A stretch of DNA of 5,982 nucleotides from Streptosporangiaceae bacterium (GCA_025934635.1 JAICWX010000443.1:1-5982), one strand, 5' to 3'; positions 1 to 5,296 are shown, numbered from the stretch's first letter. A program made the numbers and translations. The notes: generated from the letters alone by a model not told the origin.

Positions 1-419
1 GACCCCGGGTCCGGCTGGCCGGCGGGGCGCTGCGGGCCGGCTGGGTGGCCTGGCTGGGCTTCATGCGCCCGGGCGCGGCCGGGCTCGTCCTGGTCATCGT
101 GGTCGAGTTCGGGCTGATCGGTTGCATCGGCGTATCCAACCCGGTGCTCGCCACCTACCGGCTCGAGCAGACCCCGGCGCCCCTGGTCGCCCGCACGCTG
201 TCCGCCTGGTCGGTCAGCACCAAGGCCTCCGTCGCGATCCTGACCGCGCTGGGGGGCGTGCTGGCCAGCTTCACCGGCCCCCGGACCGCGATCACCGCGG
301 CCGGCCTGATGCTGCTGGTCACCCCGCTGCTGCTGCCGCGGCGGCATACGCTGGCCGGTAAGGACGGCCAGCGGGTGAGTCAGCTGGCCACGCGCTTAGG
401 GAGGCCGTTCTCCGGGTAA
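1..419 (+). CDS. MFS transporter, C-terminal fragment (5' end outside window)
   Basis: The reading frame is open from position 3 to the TAA at 417-419, giving 138 visible residues; the start lies upstream of the window. The fragment is hydrophobic, with about three membrane segments: around visible residues 26-44, around the stretch containing KASVAILTALGGVLASF, and around TAITAAGLMLLVTPLLLP. Between the first two lies NPVLATYRLEQTP followed by ARTLSAWS, which resembles the sequence seen in the C-terminal half of actinobacterial MFS_3-type drug/solute exporters (from memory of the family, not a search). The tail ends in a short cytoplasmic basic stretch (GKDGQRVSQLATRLGRP). It is therefore probably a proton-coupled efflux permease in the cytoplasmic membrane; the substrate cannot be inferred. 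A GTG at 45 is an internal codon, because the frame stays open and hydrophobic upstream of it. The mscS-like gene starts 48 bp downstream on the same strand. Confidence 0.85.
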   Translation, partial: PRVRLAGGALRAGWVAWLGFMRPGAAGLVLVIVVEFGLIGCIGVSNPVLATYRLEQTPAPLVARTLSAWSVSTKASVAILTALGGVLASFTGPRTAITAAGLMLLVTPLLLPRRHTLAGKDGQRVSQLATRLGRPFSG

Positions 420-423
420 GGCC

Positions 424-445
424 GACGATTCTGGCCGAAATCGTC
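424..445 (+). promoter_or_regulatory. 7-bp inverted repeat between MFS gene and mscS-like gene
   Basis: GACGATT (424-430) and AATCGTC (439-445) are perfect inverted copies separated by 8 nt. The repeat begins 5 nt after the MFS stop codon and ends 10 nt before the AGGAGGA ribosome binding site of the next gene. It is AT-richer than its surroundings. No T-run follows, so a classical intrinsic terminator is not evident. It could be a weak terminator or attenuator, a transcript-stabilising hairpin, or a repressor site for mscS. The repeat is observed; every role is inference. Confidence 0.4.
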
Positions 446-455
446 ATCGCACGAC

Positions 456-462
456 AGGAGGA
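456..462 (+). promoter_or_regulatory. Strong Shine-Dalgarno that fixes a TTG start for mscS-like gene
   Basis: AGGAGGA lies 5 nt upstream of the TTG at 468. This near-perfect anti-16S match at ideal spacing is the reason for choosing the TTG as start rather than an internal ATG. Confidence 0.85.
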
Positions 463-467
463 CTTCA

Positions 468-1355
468 TTGATTGGCGCTATCGCCCCGCTGGGTGACTGG
501 AGCCACTGGGCGCGCAGCAACCTGCTGGTGATCGTGCTGCTGGTGCTCGGCGCGATCCTGCTGACCCGGTTCGCGGTGTGGGCGCGCGACCGGTTCATGG
601 CCCGCATCGACGCGCGCCACATCGAGGCCGACGAGCTGGTGCGCTCGGAGGCGGCCAAGCACCGGCAGGTGATCGCCCAGGTCCTCACCTGGACGGCGCT
701 GGCCGTCATCTACATCGTCGCCGCCGTGCTGATCGTGCAGAACCTGGGCGTGCCGCTGGCCGGCCTGGTCGCGCCCGCCGCGCTGATCAGCGCGGCACTG
801 GGGTTCGGGCTGCAGCGGTTCGTCCAGGACATCGGGGCCGGGCTGTTCATCACCGGGGAGCGGCAGTACGGCTTCGGCGATGTCGTCCGGATTTCCCTCA
901 TCGGCTCCTCGCAGCAGGTCACCGGGACGGTCGAGGACGTGACCCTGCGGGTCACCCGGCTGCGGTCGGTCAGCGGTGAGGTCATCACCACCCCCAACGG
1001 GCAGATCTCCCAGGTCACCAACCTGTCGCGGGACTGGGCCCGGGCCGTCATCGACGTTCCGGTTCCGGTCGCCGTCGACGTCAGCCACGTCACCCACGTC
1101 CTCCAGCGGGTCGGCCAGGAGGCCTATGACGACGAGCGGCTGCGCAAGATGATGCTCGATCCGCCCACCGTGATGGGCGTCGAGCGGATGGATGTGGACA
1201 CGTTCTCGGTGCGGATGGTGGCCCGGACGCTGCCCGGCATCCAGTTCGACGTCGGCCGTGAGCTCCGGGCCCGGGTGGCGTCGGCCTTCCGCTACGAGGG
1301 CATCAACGTCGCCGCCGACCTCGATACCGGCCGGTCTACCGGGGGTGCCTCGTGA
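468..1355 (+). CDS. Small-conductance mechanosensitive channel (MscS family)
   Basis: A 295-residue protein, close to the usual size of MscS-class channels, which open under membrane tension and release solutes during osmotic downshock. Three membrane segments are visible: about residues 18-38, 68-91 and the pore-lining TM3 at about 93-128, with the small-residue/Gly pattern ALGFGLQ, then VQDIGAGLFI. The cytosolic beta domain follows directly (GFGDVVRI at 135-142, then GTVEDVTLRVTRLRS and TTPNGQISQVTN), which is the classic MscS core, and the alpha/beta C-terminal domain runs from about 200 to 285 (AVIDVPVPV onward). It starts with TTG behind a strong AGGAGGA. Its stop overlaps the start of the next gene (GTGA at 1352-1355), so the two are very probably cotranscribed and translationally coupled. 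The MFS gene lies upstream on the same strand but is separated by 48 bp with an inverted repeat. Family assignment is confident; gating properties and ion selectivity are unknown. Confidence 0.95.
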   Translation: MIGAIAPLGDWSHWARSNLLVIVLLVLGAILLTRFAVWARDRFMARIDARHIEADELVRSEAAKHRQVIAQVLTWTALAVIYIVAAVLIVQNLGVPLAGLVAPAALISAALGFGLQRFVQDIGAGLFITGERQYGFGDVVRISLIGSSQQVTGTVEDVTLRVTRLRSVSGEVITTPNGQISQVTNLSRDWARAVIDVPVPVAVDVSHVTHVLQRVGQEAYDDERLRKMMLDPPTVMGVERMDVDTFSVRMVARTLPGIQFDVGRELRARVASAFRYEGINVAADLDTGRSTGGAS

Positions 1356-1696
1356 AGCGGCGGCCGCGGACCTCGACCCTGATCATCTCCGGCCTGTTCC
1401 TGGCCATCCTGGCGCTGTACATCCTGGTCCGCCCGATCCCGGTGCCAGCCGCGCAGGATCAGCAGCAGGCCGTCAATCCGACCGTGACGCCGACCGTGTC
1501 CCCCACCCCCACGCGGTCCGTGCCGACCCCCACGCGGTCACCCTCGCCGACGCGCTCGCCGTCCGTCAGCCCGTCGGCCACGCCGAGCGGCTCGGTCACG
1601 GCGCCCGCGTCGCCCGCTCCCAGCGGGTCGCTGACCAGCGGGCCGACCGTGCTCAACCCGCTGCCGACCACGGGGTCGGCGACGCCGGCCGGGTAA
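1352..1696 (+). CDS. Single-pass membrane protein with Pro/Ser/Thr-rich outer tail, coupled to MscS
   Basis: A 114-residue protein of no recognised family. It begins KRRPR, followed by one hydrophobic segment at about residues 9-26 (TLIISGLFLAILALYILV), so the basic N-terminus should stay inside and the rest outside. Residues 28-114 are low-complexity: a short PVPAAQDQQQ stretch and then many Pro, Ser and Thr residues with repeated PTPTRS/SPTRSPS motifs. At DNA level a 14-nt unit (1505-1518 and 1526-1539) is repeated with a 21-nt offset. The C-terminus contains LPTTG (residues 104-108), followed by only six residues. The GTG start overlaps the channel's TGA by 4 nt, indicating coupled translation and perhaps a related function. 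Such tails are often extended wall-spanning stalks and can be O-glycosylated in actinobacteria; that is inference here. The hydrophobic segment could instead be a signal peptide, but I see no convincing cleavage site or lipobox. Confidence 0.78.
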   Translation: MKRRPRTSTLIISGLFLAILALYILVRPIPVPAAQDQQQAVNPTVTPTVSPTPTRSVPTPTRSPSPTRSPSVSPSATPSGSVTAPASPAPSGSLTSGPTVLNPLPTTGSATPAG

Positions 1697-1710
1697 CCGG
1701 TCAGGCCGGC
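1684..1710. terminator. Inverted repeat between convergent stops, possible bidirectional terminator
   Basis: GCCGGCC (1684-1690) and GGCCGGC (1704-1710) are perfect 7-bp inverted copies with a 13-nt loop that contains both stop codons of the converging genes (TAA 1694-1696; TGA on the minus strand at 1701-1703). A CCGG pair inside the loop offers an alternative smaller hairpin. There is no T-run on either strand, which is common for actinobacterial terminators, but it also makes the call uncertain because GC-rich coding DNA produces such repeats by chance. Confidence 0.35.
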
Positions 1711-2378
1711 CGGGTGACGAGGGCGAAGTCCGACAGGCTGAACCAGCCGGGCAGCGCCCGGCGGAGCGCGACCGGGCCGTGGATGGCCAGGGTGTCCGAG
1801 CGCAGGGCGTCGGGCCAGCTCACGTCGCCGCGCCAGACCTCGGTCAGCCGCCGCAGGCTGCCGGTCACGGTGACCGCGACCGGGTACCCGGGGTCGTCGT
1901 CGCACACGTCCGTTTCCCGCGAGCCGATCACCAGCCACCAGTCGCGGGTGGCGGCCGGCACGTCGCGGAACCGGAACTGGACGACCGTCCGCCCCGGCGG
2001 GACGGCCGCGTAGTCGACGTTGCGGTGCATGTCCCACAGCAGCAGCTTGGGGTCGAGGTCCTCGTCGCCGATCTCCCCGATCCAGCGGATGCCCCACATC
2101 CCCAGCGCCTCCACCACCGGCTGCAGCTCCCGGCCGGCCGGGGTCAGCACGTACCGCACCTCGCCGTCGTCGTCCCGCCGGTCCACCACGCCCGCCCGGA
2201 CCAGCTGGCCCAGCCGCTTGGACAGCAGGGTGGGAGACATCCGCGGCACCCCGCGGCGCAGGTCGTTGAAGCGCTCGCTGCCGGCCACCAGCTCGCGGAC
2301 GATCAGCAGCGTCCACCGCTCGTCGAGCAGCTCCATCGCCTTGGCCACCGGGCAGAACTGGTGATACGAGGACCCCAT
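1701..2378 (-). CDS. HxlR-family winged-helix transcriptional regulator with C-terminal SCP2-like domain
   Basis: A 225-residue regulator, roughly twice the length of minimal HxlR proteins. The HxlR winged helix occupies about residues 9-100: FCPVAKAMELLDERWTLLI, then RFNDLRRGVPRMSPTLLSKR (recognition region), then RYVLTPAGREL (wing) and WGIRWIGE. Cys9 sits at the position of the N-terminal cysteine that acts as a thiol sensor in several HxlR members (YodB, HypR); sensing here is inference. From about residue 107 (DLDPKLLLWDM) a second domain runs to the end, with RTVVQFRFRDVPA, WWLVIGS and a final ALRRALPGWFSLSDF; this is the pattern of actinobacterial HxlR proteins carrying an SCP2-like C-terminal domain, which may bind a hydrophobic ligand. 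The ATG at 2378 has no Shine-Dalgarno but follows a TACGCT -10 element at leaderless spacing. It is divergent from a methyltransferase gene, which is its most likely target, and converges with the MscS unit. Confidence 0.94.
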   Translation of the reverse strand: MGSSYHQFCPVAKAMELLDERWTLLIVRELVAGSERFNDLRRGVPRMSPTLLSKRLGQLVRAGVVDRRDDDGEVRYVLTPAGRELQPVVEALGMWGIRWIGEIGDEDLDPKLLLWDMHRNVDYAAVPPGRTVVQFRFRDVPAATRDWWLVIGSRETDVCDDDPGYPVAVTVTGSLRRLTEVWRGDVSWPDALRSDTLAIHGPVALRRALPGWFSLSDFALVTRPA

Positions 2379-2384
2379 GCCAGC

Positions 2385-2390
2385 AGCGTA
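2385..2390 (-). promoter_or_regulatory. -10 element of probable leaderless promoter of HxlR gene
   Basis: Read on the minus strand, TACGCT fits the actinobacterial TANNNT -10 consensus. It ends 6 nt before the A of the ATG at 2378, so initiation would fall on the start codon itself. The absence of any Shine-Dalgarno upstream of that ATG agrees with a leaderless transcript. No good -35 hexamer is visible at 17-19 bp. Confidence 0.45.
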
Positions 2391-2397
2391 AGGCGGC

Positions 2398-2450
2398 CGG
2401 AACCGGCAGGCCAGAGCAGGTACAGATGTTGTACTAGCCGTCCGGTTCCG
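2398..2450. promoter_or_regulatory. Nested inverted repeats, candidate HxlR operator region
   Basis: The inner repeat is GTACA (2420-2424), 5 nt, TGTAC (2430-2434). The outer repeat is CGGAACCGG (2398-2406) and CCGGTTCCG (2442-2450), 9-bp arms. Their centres, 2427 and 2424, nearly coincide. Both arms are perfect. HxlR-family dimers bind inverted repeats in their own divergent promoter regions, and known sites (for example YodB boxes) contain TACT/AGTA-like half sites; the adjacent GTACTA (2431-2436) resembles these. The position between the divergent start codons supports autoregulation plus control of the methyltransferase. Binding is inference. Confidence 0.55.
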
Positions 2451-2457
2451 CGCTTCC

Positions 2458-2463
2458 TAACGT
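2458..2463 (+). promoter_or_regulatory. Candidate -10 element for methyltransferase gene
   Basis: TAACGT matches TANNNT and would give a transcript start near 2470 and a leader of about 55 nt. The matching -35 window (about 2434-2440) has no clear consensus and directly abuts the GTACA-TGTAC repeat, as expected for a regulated promoter. Weak evidence alone. Confidence 0.3.
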
Positions 2464-2524
2464 CGGTAGCGGTGGCGGCGCCTGCCGCCGCGAAGGACAA
2501 CACGGCGGGGAAGGGAAAACGGAG

Positions 2525-3379
2525 ATGACAACTGAGACGACGAGCACCACCGAGGCCGACCGGACGCTGAAGGCGAAGCACCGCGCCATGTGGGCGCTCG
2601 GCGACTATCCCGCCCTGGCGGCGGACATCGTCGCGGGCCTGGGACCGGTCCTGGTCCAGGCGTGCCACGTCGGCCCGGGCGACCGCGTCCTCGACGTGGC
2701 CGCCGGGTCCGGCAACGCCGCCATCCCGGCCGCCCGGGCCGGCGCCAGCGTCGTGGCCTGCGACCTGACCCCCGAACTGCTCGCGGCCGGGCAGCGCGAG
2801 GCCGCCCGGCTCGGCGTGAACCTGCGCTGGCAGCCAGGCGACGCCGAGAACCTCCCGTTCGGCGACGGGGAGTTCGACACCGTCCTGTCCTGCCTAGGGG
2901 TCATGTTCGCGCCTCACCACCAGGCCAGCGCCGATGAACTGATCCGGGTATGCCGTCCGGGCGGCACCATCGGACTGCTCAACTGGACGCCGGAGGGCTT
3001 CATCGGCCAGCTGTTCGCCACCATGCGGCCGTACGCGCCGCCGCCCCCGCCCGGTGCCCAGCCGCCGCCGCTGTGGGGCCGCGAGGACCACGTCCGCTCG
3101 CTCATCGGCGATCAGGTCACCGACGTGCGGGCCCGGCGCCAGAGCGTCCGGGTCAGCCTGTTCGGCCAGCCCGAGGACTTCCGCGACTACTTCAAGGCCC
3201 GCTACGGGCCCACGATCGCCGCCTACCGGGCCATCGGGGCCGATCCGGAGCGGACCGCCGCGCTGGACGCCGACCTCGCCGGCCTCGCCCGCCGCCACGA
3301 CCGCAGGACCGCGAGCAGTCCGGGAAACACGATCATGGAGTGGGAGTACCTGCTGCTCACAGCGCGCAAGCGCGCATGA
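2525..3379 (+). CDS. Class I SAM-dependent methyltransferase (COG2226-like)
   Basis: A 284-residue enzyme that should transfer a methyl group from S-adenosylmethionine; the acceptor is unknown. The Rossmann-like core begins with motif I VLDVAAGSGNAA at residues 55-66. The acidic end of beta2 follows at Asp80 (VVACDLTPELL), then the adenine-contact motif GDAENLPF (105-112), FDTVLSCLGVMFAPH (117-131) and the post-core RPGGTIGLLNW (144-154). After the core come a proline-rich segment (residues 172-182) and PLWGREDHVRSL, typical of a group of actinobacterial stand-alone methyltransferases. The protein ends with MEWEYLLLTARK, a normal terminal beta strand, so it looks intact. The ATG at 2525 is preceded by AAGGGA (2511-2516) at about 8 nt; a GGAG touching the ATG is too close to act. 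It is divergent from the HxlR gene, which probably controls it. Natural-product, quinone or detoxification methylation are all possible and cannot be separated from sequence. Confidence 0.92.
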   Translation: MTTETTSTTEADRTLKAKHRAMWALGDYPALAADIVAGLGPVLVQACHVGPGDRVLDVAAGSGNAAIPAARAGASVVACDLTPELLAAGQREAARLGVNLRWQPGDAENLPFGDGEFDTVLSCLGVMFAPHHQASADELIRVCRPGGTIGLLNWTPEGFIGQLFATMRPYAPPPPPGAQPPPLWGREDHVRSLIGDQVTDVRARRQSVRVSLFGQPEDFRDYFKARYGPTIAAYRAIGADPERTAALDADLAGLARRHDRRTASSPGNTIMEWEYLLLTARKRA

Positions 3380-3388
3380 GGAACAGGG

Positions 3389-3411
3389 CGGTCCCCGGCC
3401 GGGGCGGACCG
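3389..3411 (+). terminator. GC-rich hairpin downstream of methyltransferase gene
   Basis: CGGTCC (3389-3394) and GGACCG (3406-3411) form a perfect 6-bp stem, extendable by two further C-G pairs past a single bulged C, closing a GGCCGG loop. It begins 10 nt after the stop codon. A second perfect hairpin follows at 3421-3435. No T-run follows, as is usual for actinobacterial terminators. An alternative fold uses the 12-bp palindrome CCCCGGCCGGGG at 3393-3404. Confidence 0.5.
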
Positions 3412-3420
3412 GCGCCGGCG

Positions 3421-3435
3421 GCGGCGACACGCCGC
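3421..3435 (+). terminator. Second hairpin of tandem terminator-like region
   Basis: GCGGCG (3421-3426), ACA loop, CGCCGC (3430-3435): perfect 6-bp stem, 10 nt beyond the first hairpin. The tandem arrangement in a non-coding stretch strengthens the terminator reading, although GC-rich sequence readily forms such stems. Confidence 0.4.
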
Positions 3436-3591
3436 GGCGATGGTGATGCCGCAATGTTATGGACCGTTCCTTCCCTGGACGTTCCCCCGTGCCACCAGGC
3501 CCGGAGAAGGCGAGGTCTTAGGGAAGCGTTACGGGATGTGCCCGCGTGTAAACCCAGGAGCTTCCGACCGCGTCGTCCGGATATAGCATGA
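3436..3591. other. Intergenic region upstream of kinase gene
   Basis: No convincing gene is seen; the open frame of the + strand across it is a shadow that starts inside the methyltransferase gene. The region contains an imperfect direct repeat, GGACCGTTCC (3461-3470) and GGACGTTCCC (3477-3486). GC content falls towards the kinase gene, and TATAGC (3582-3587) is the best -10 candidate, but no matching -35 is obvious. No riboswitch or tRNA-like fold was recognised. Confidence 0.4.
3582..3587 (+). promoter_or_regulatory. Candidate -10 element for kinase gene
   Basis: TATAGC sits in a local AT-rich patch just before the ATG cluster at 3588-3594. Initiation 6-8 nt downstream would fall at about 3594-3596, inside the ATG at 3592, which favours translation from a later start (TTG at 3625) with a leader of about 30 nt. 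The last base departs from TANNNT, so confidence is low. Confidence 0.3.
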
Positions 3592-5265
3592 ATGGGAGCT
3601 TTGCCGATTTTTCGGGGTGAGCACTTGGGGTATGCAGGATTGCAGCCGCAGGACCCACGCGAGATCGGGCCCTACCGGCTGCTCGGACAGCTCGGTATGG
3701 GCGGCATGGGCCAGGTCTTCCTGGGCATGTCGGCGGGCGGCCGGCCGATCGCCGTCAAGGTCATCCGGGCCGAGCTGGCCAGTGATCCCGATTTCCGGGC
3801 CCGGTTCGAGCGTGAGGTAGCGGCCGCGCAGCGGGTCAGCGGGCTGTTCACGGCGCTCGTGGTGGACGCCGACCTGACCGGGCCGACGCCGTGGCTGGCG
3901 ACCGCGTACGTGGCGGGCCCGTCACTGACCGAGACGGTGCGCGGCCACGGGCCGCTGCCGGTGCACAGCCTGTGGGCGCTGGCCGCCGGGCTGGCCGAAG
4001 GCCTCAGCGCCATCCACGCGGCCGGGGTGGTGCACCGCGACCTCAAGCCGTCCAACGTCCTGCTGGCCGAGGACGGCCCGCGGATCATCGACTTCGGTAT
4101 CTCCGGGGCCGCGGAGGCGAGCGCGGCCACCGGCGCGAACGTGATGATCGGCTCACCCGGCTACATGTCGCCCGAGCAGGTCCTGGGCCGGCATGTCGGG
4201 CCGGCCGGCGACATGTTCAGCCTGGGCTCGGTGCTCACCTTCGCCGCGGCCGGGCAGGCCCCGTTCGGTCAGGGATCGTCGGCCGCGCTGATGTACCGGG
4301 TGGTCAACAACCCGCCGAAGCTCGATGACGTCCCCGGTGACCTGCGGCCGCTGGTCGGGCTCTGCCTGGCCAAGGATCCTGGCGACCGGCCTAGTGCCCC
4401 GCAGCTCCTGGCCGAGCTGGGGGCCATCCAGCCGGCGCCCGGCTGGCTGGCCGAGTCGATCATGAACAGCTTCGCCCAGACCCAGTCGGCGGCCGCCCCG
4501 GCCGAGCTGGCCGAGCTCGTCGCCCCGACCACGGGCGGGGGCTTCGCAGCGGCTTCGCCCGGATCGCTACCGGGCGGCGAACCGCTGCCGGTCGGCAGCT
4601 GGTCCCGGGCGCCGGGCGGCAAACGGGCCCGGTCGGCGGGACCGGGCCGTCACGGACGGCACCGCATCTCGCGCCCGCTGGCCTCGGCCTGCCTGACCGG
4701 CACCCTGGTAGCCGGGTCGGCGGTGGCCGCCATCGCCCTGATCGGCGCGGGCCGGACACCCCCGGCCAGGGACGTCCAGCCGCAGGCCGCGGCGGGCAGC
4801 ACGGCGTCCGCGGCCGTCCCGGGGACCTGGCCGGCCGCGGCGGCCGCGTCGCCCTCGACCCCGGCCTCGCTGGCACCGAGCTCGTTCATCAGCCCGGCCA
4901 CGCTCACCGGTACGTCCCTGGCCCCGACGCCGATCAGCTCGTCCCCGGTCCAGCCGGGCAGTTCCGGGACCGCCTCGCCCGGCCCGTCCTCGTCGTCGGC
5001 CCCGCCGTCGTCATCGGCGCCCCCCTCGTCGGCTCCGCCGTCGTCTGCCCCGCCGTCTTCGGCCCCGCCGTCTTCGGCCCCGCCGTCTTCGGCCCCGCCG
5101 TCGTCCACGCCGCCGTCTTCGGCCCCGCCGTCGTCCACGCCGCCGTCGTCGGCCCCGCCGTCCTCCACCCCGCCGTCGTCGGATCCGCCGTCCTCGACCC
5201 CGCCGTCCTCGGATCCGCCGTCGTCCACGCCGGCTTCCAGCCCGGTTTCCGCCGTCGTGGCGTAA
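3592..5265 (+). CDS. Transmembrane Ser/Thr protein kinase (PknB-like) with PPSSx-repeat outer domain
   Basis: A 557-residue Hanks-type kinase, numbered from the ATG at 3592. The intracellular domain spans about residues 28-280: glycine loop GMGGMGQV (35-42), ATP-binding lysine K56 (AVKVI), alpha-C glutamate E75 (FEREV), catalytic loop HRDLKPSN (148-155, D150 and N155), DFG (167-169) and GSPGYMSPEQ (187-196). All key catalytic residues are present, so it should be an active RD kinase. A linker (about 281-360) leads to one membrane helix at about 364-386, and the rest is outside the cell. That outer part carries no PASTA or other recognised sensor fold. It is rich in Ser, Pro, Ala and Thr and from residue 477 contains 14 PPSSx units. 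The start is uncertain: the ATG at 3592 has no Shine-Dalgarno, whereas a TTG at 3625 follows GGGGTGA by 4 nt and leaves the usual short N-terminus before DPREIGPYRLLG. Substrates are unknown; its neighbours do not form an evident operon with it. Confidence 0.93.
   Translation: MGALPIFRGEHLGYAGLQPQDPREIGPYRLLGQLGMGGMGQVFLGMSAGGRPIAVKVIRAELASDPDFRARFEREVAAAQRVSGLFTALVVDADLTGPTPWLATAYVAGPSLTETVRGHGPLPVHSLWALAAGLAEGLSAIHAAGVVHRDLKPSNVLLAEDGPRIIDFGISGAAEASAATGANVMIGSPGYMSPEQVLGRHVGPAGDMFSLGSVLTFAAAGQAPFGQGSSAALMYRVVNNPPKLDDVPGDLRPLVGLCLAKDPGDRPSAPQLLAELGAIQPAPGWLAESIMNSFAQTQSAAAPAELAELVAPTTGGGFAAASPGSLPGGEPLPVGSWSRAPGGKRARSAGPGRHGRHRISRPLASACLTGTLVAGSAVAAIALIGAGRTPPARDVQPQAAAGSTASAAVPGTWPAAAAASPSTPASLAPSSFISPATLTGTSLAPTPISSSPVQPGSSGTASPGPSSSSAPPSSSAPPSSAPPSSAPPSSAPPSSAPPSSAPPSSTPPSSAPPSSTPPSSAPPSSTPPSSDPPSSTPPSSDPPSSTPASSPVSAVVA
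3614..3620 (+). promoter_or_regulatory. Shine-Dalgarno-like site supporting alternative TTG start of kinase
   Basis: GGGGTGA contains the GGTGA part of the anti-16S complement (AGGAGGTGATC) and ends 4 nt before the TTG at 3625, in frame with the kinase. The TGA of a 10-codon leader frame (3588-3620) lies in the same bases. No comparable site precedes the ATG at 3592. Confidence 0.45.
5020..5229 (+). repeat. 15-bp tandem repeat, 14 copies, encoding PPSSx pentapeptides
   Basis: Fourteen in-frame 15-bp units run without interruption within the kinase gene. The fifth residue is Ala in the first five copies, then alternates Thr/Ala and later Thr/Asp. Several units are identical at DNA level: the copies at 5050, 5065, 5080 and 5110 match each other, as do those at 5095, 5125 and 5215. 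The 30-bp blocks 5080-5109 and 5110-5139 are identical, showing a second-order duplication. An irregular PPSSSA copy precedes the array and PASSP follows it. Confidence 0.95.
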
Positions 5266-5272
5266 GCTCTCC

Positions 5273-5296
5273 GGGGCGGGCGGGGGTCAGGCCGGG
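5273..5296 (+). other. Potential G-quadruplex motif between convergent genes
   Basis: Four G-runs of at least three (5273-5276, 5278-5280, 5282-5286, 5294-5296) are separated by 1, 1 and 7 nt, fitting the G3+N1-7 rule. It covers the 21-bp gap between the kinase stop and the stop of the minus-strand methyltransferase. No normal hairpin terminator is visible there. High GC makes chance occurrence likely. Confidence 0.3.

Noticed and set aside
1352..1696. Small protein considered as a sortase-anchored or lipoprotein substrate
   Set aside because: There is no hydrophobic and basic tail after LPTTG and no cysteine lipobox at the N-terminal segment.
1192..2013. Plus-strand open frame of 273 codons across the MscS end and beyond
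   Set aside because: It is out of frame with MscS and with the GTGA-coupled gene and has no recognisable domain.
1459..2316. Minus-strand open frame of 285 codons overlapping the small membrane protein and the HxlR gene
   Set aside because: It is Arg/Pro/Gly/Ala-rich nonsense typical of shifted frames; the HxlR frame on the same strand has clear motifs.
1779..2528. Plus-strand open frame opposite the HxlR gene
   Set aside because: It is an antisense shadow, His/Gln/Pro/Arg-rich, and also runs through the divergent promoter region.
2950..3591. Plus-strand open frame running from the methyltransferase into the kinase upstream region
   Set aside because: Its composition is shifted-frame Arg/Pro/Ala, with no ribosome binding site or motif, and its 3' part covers hairpins and promoter-like sequence.
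5020..5229. Regular repeats considered as a CRISPR array
   Set aside because: The units are contiguous 15-bp in-frame codons with no spacers, so they are a protein tandem repeat.
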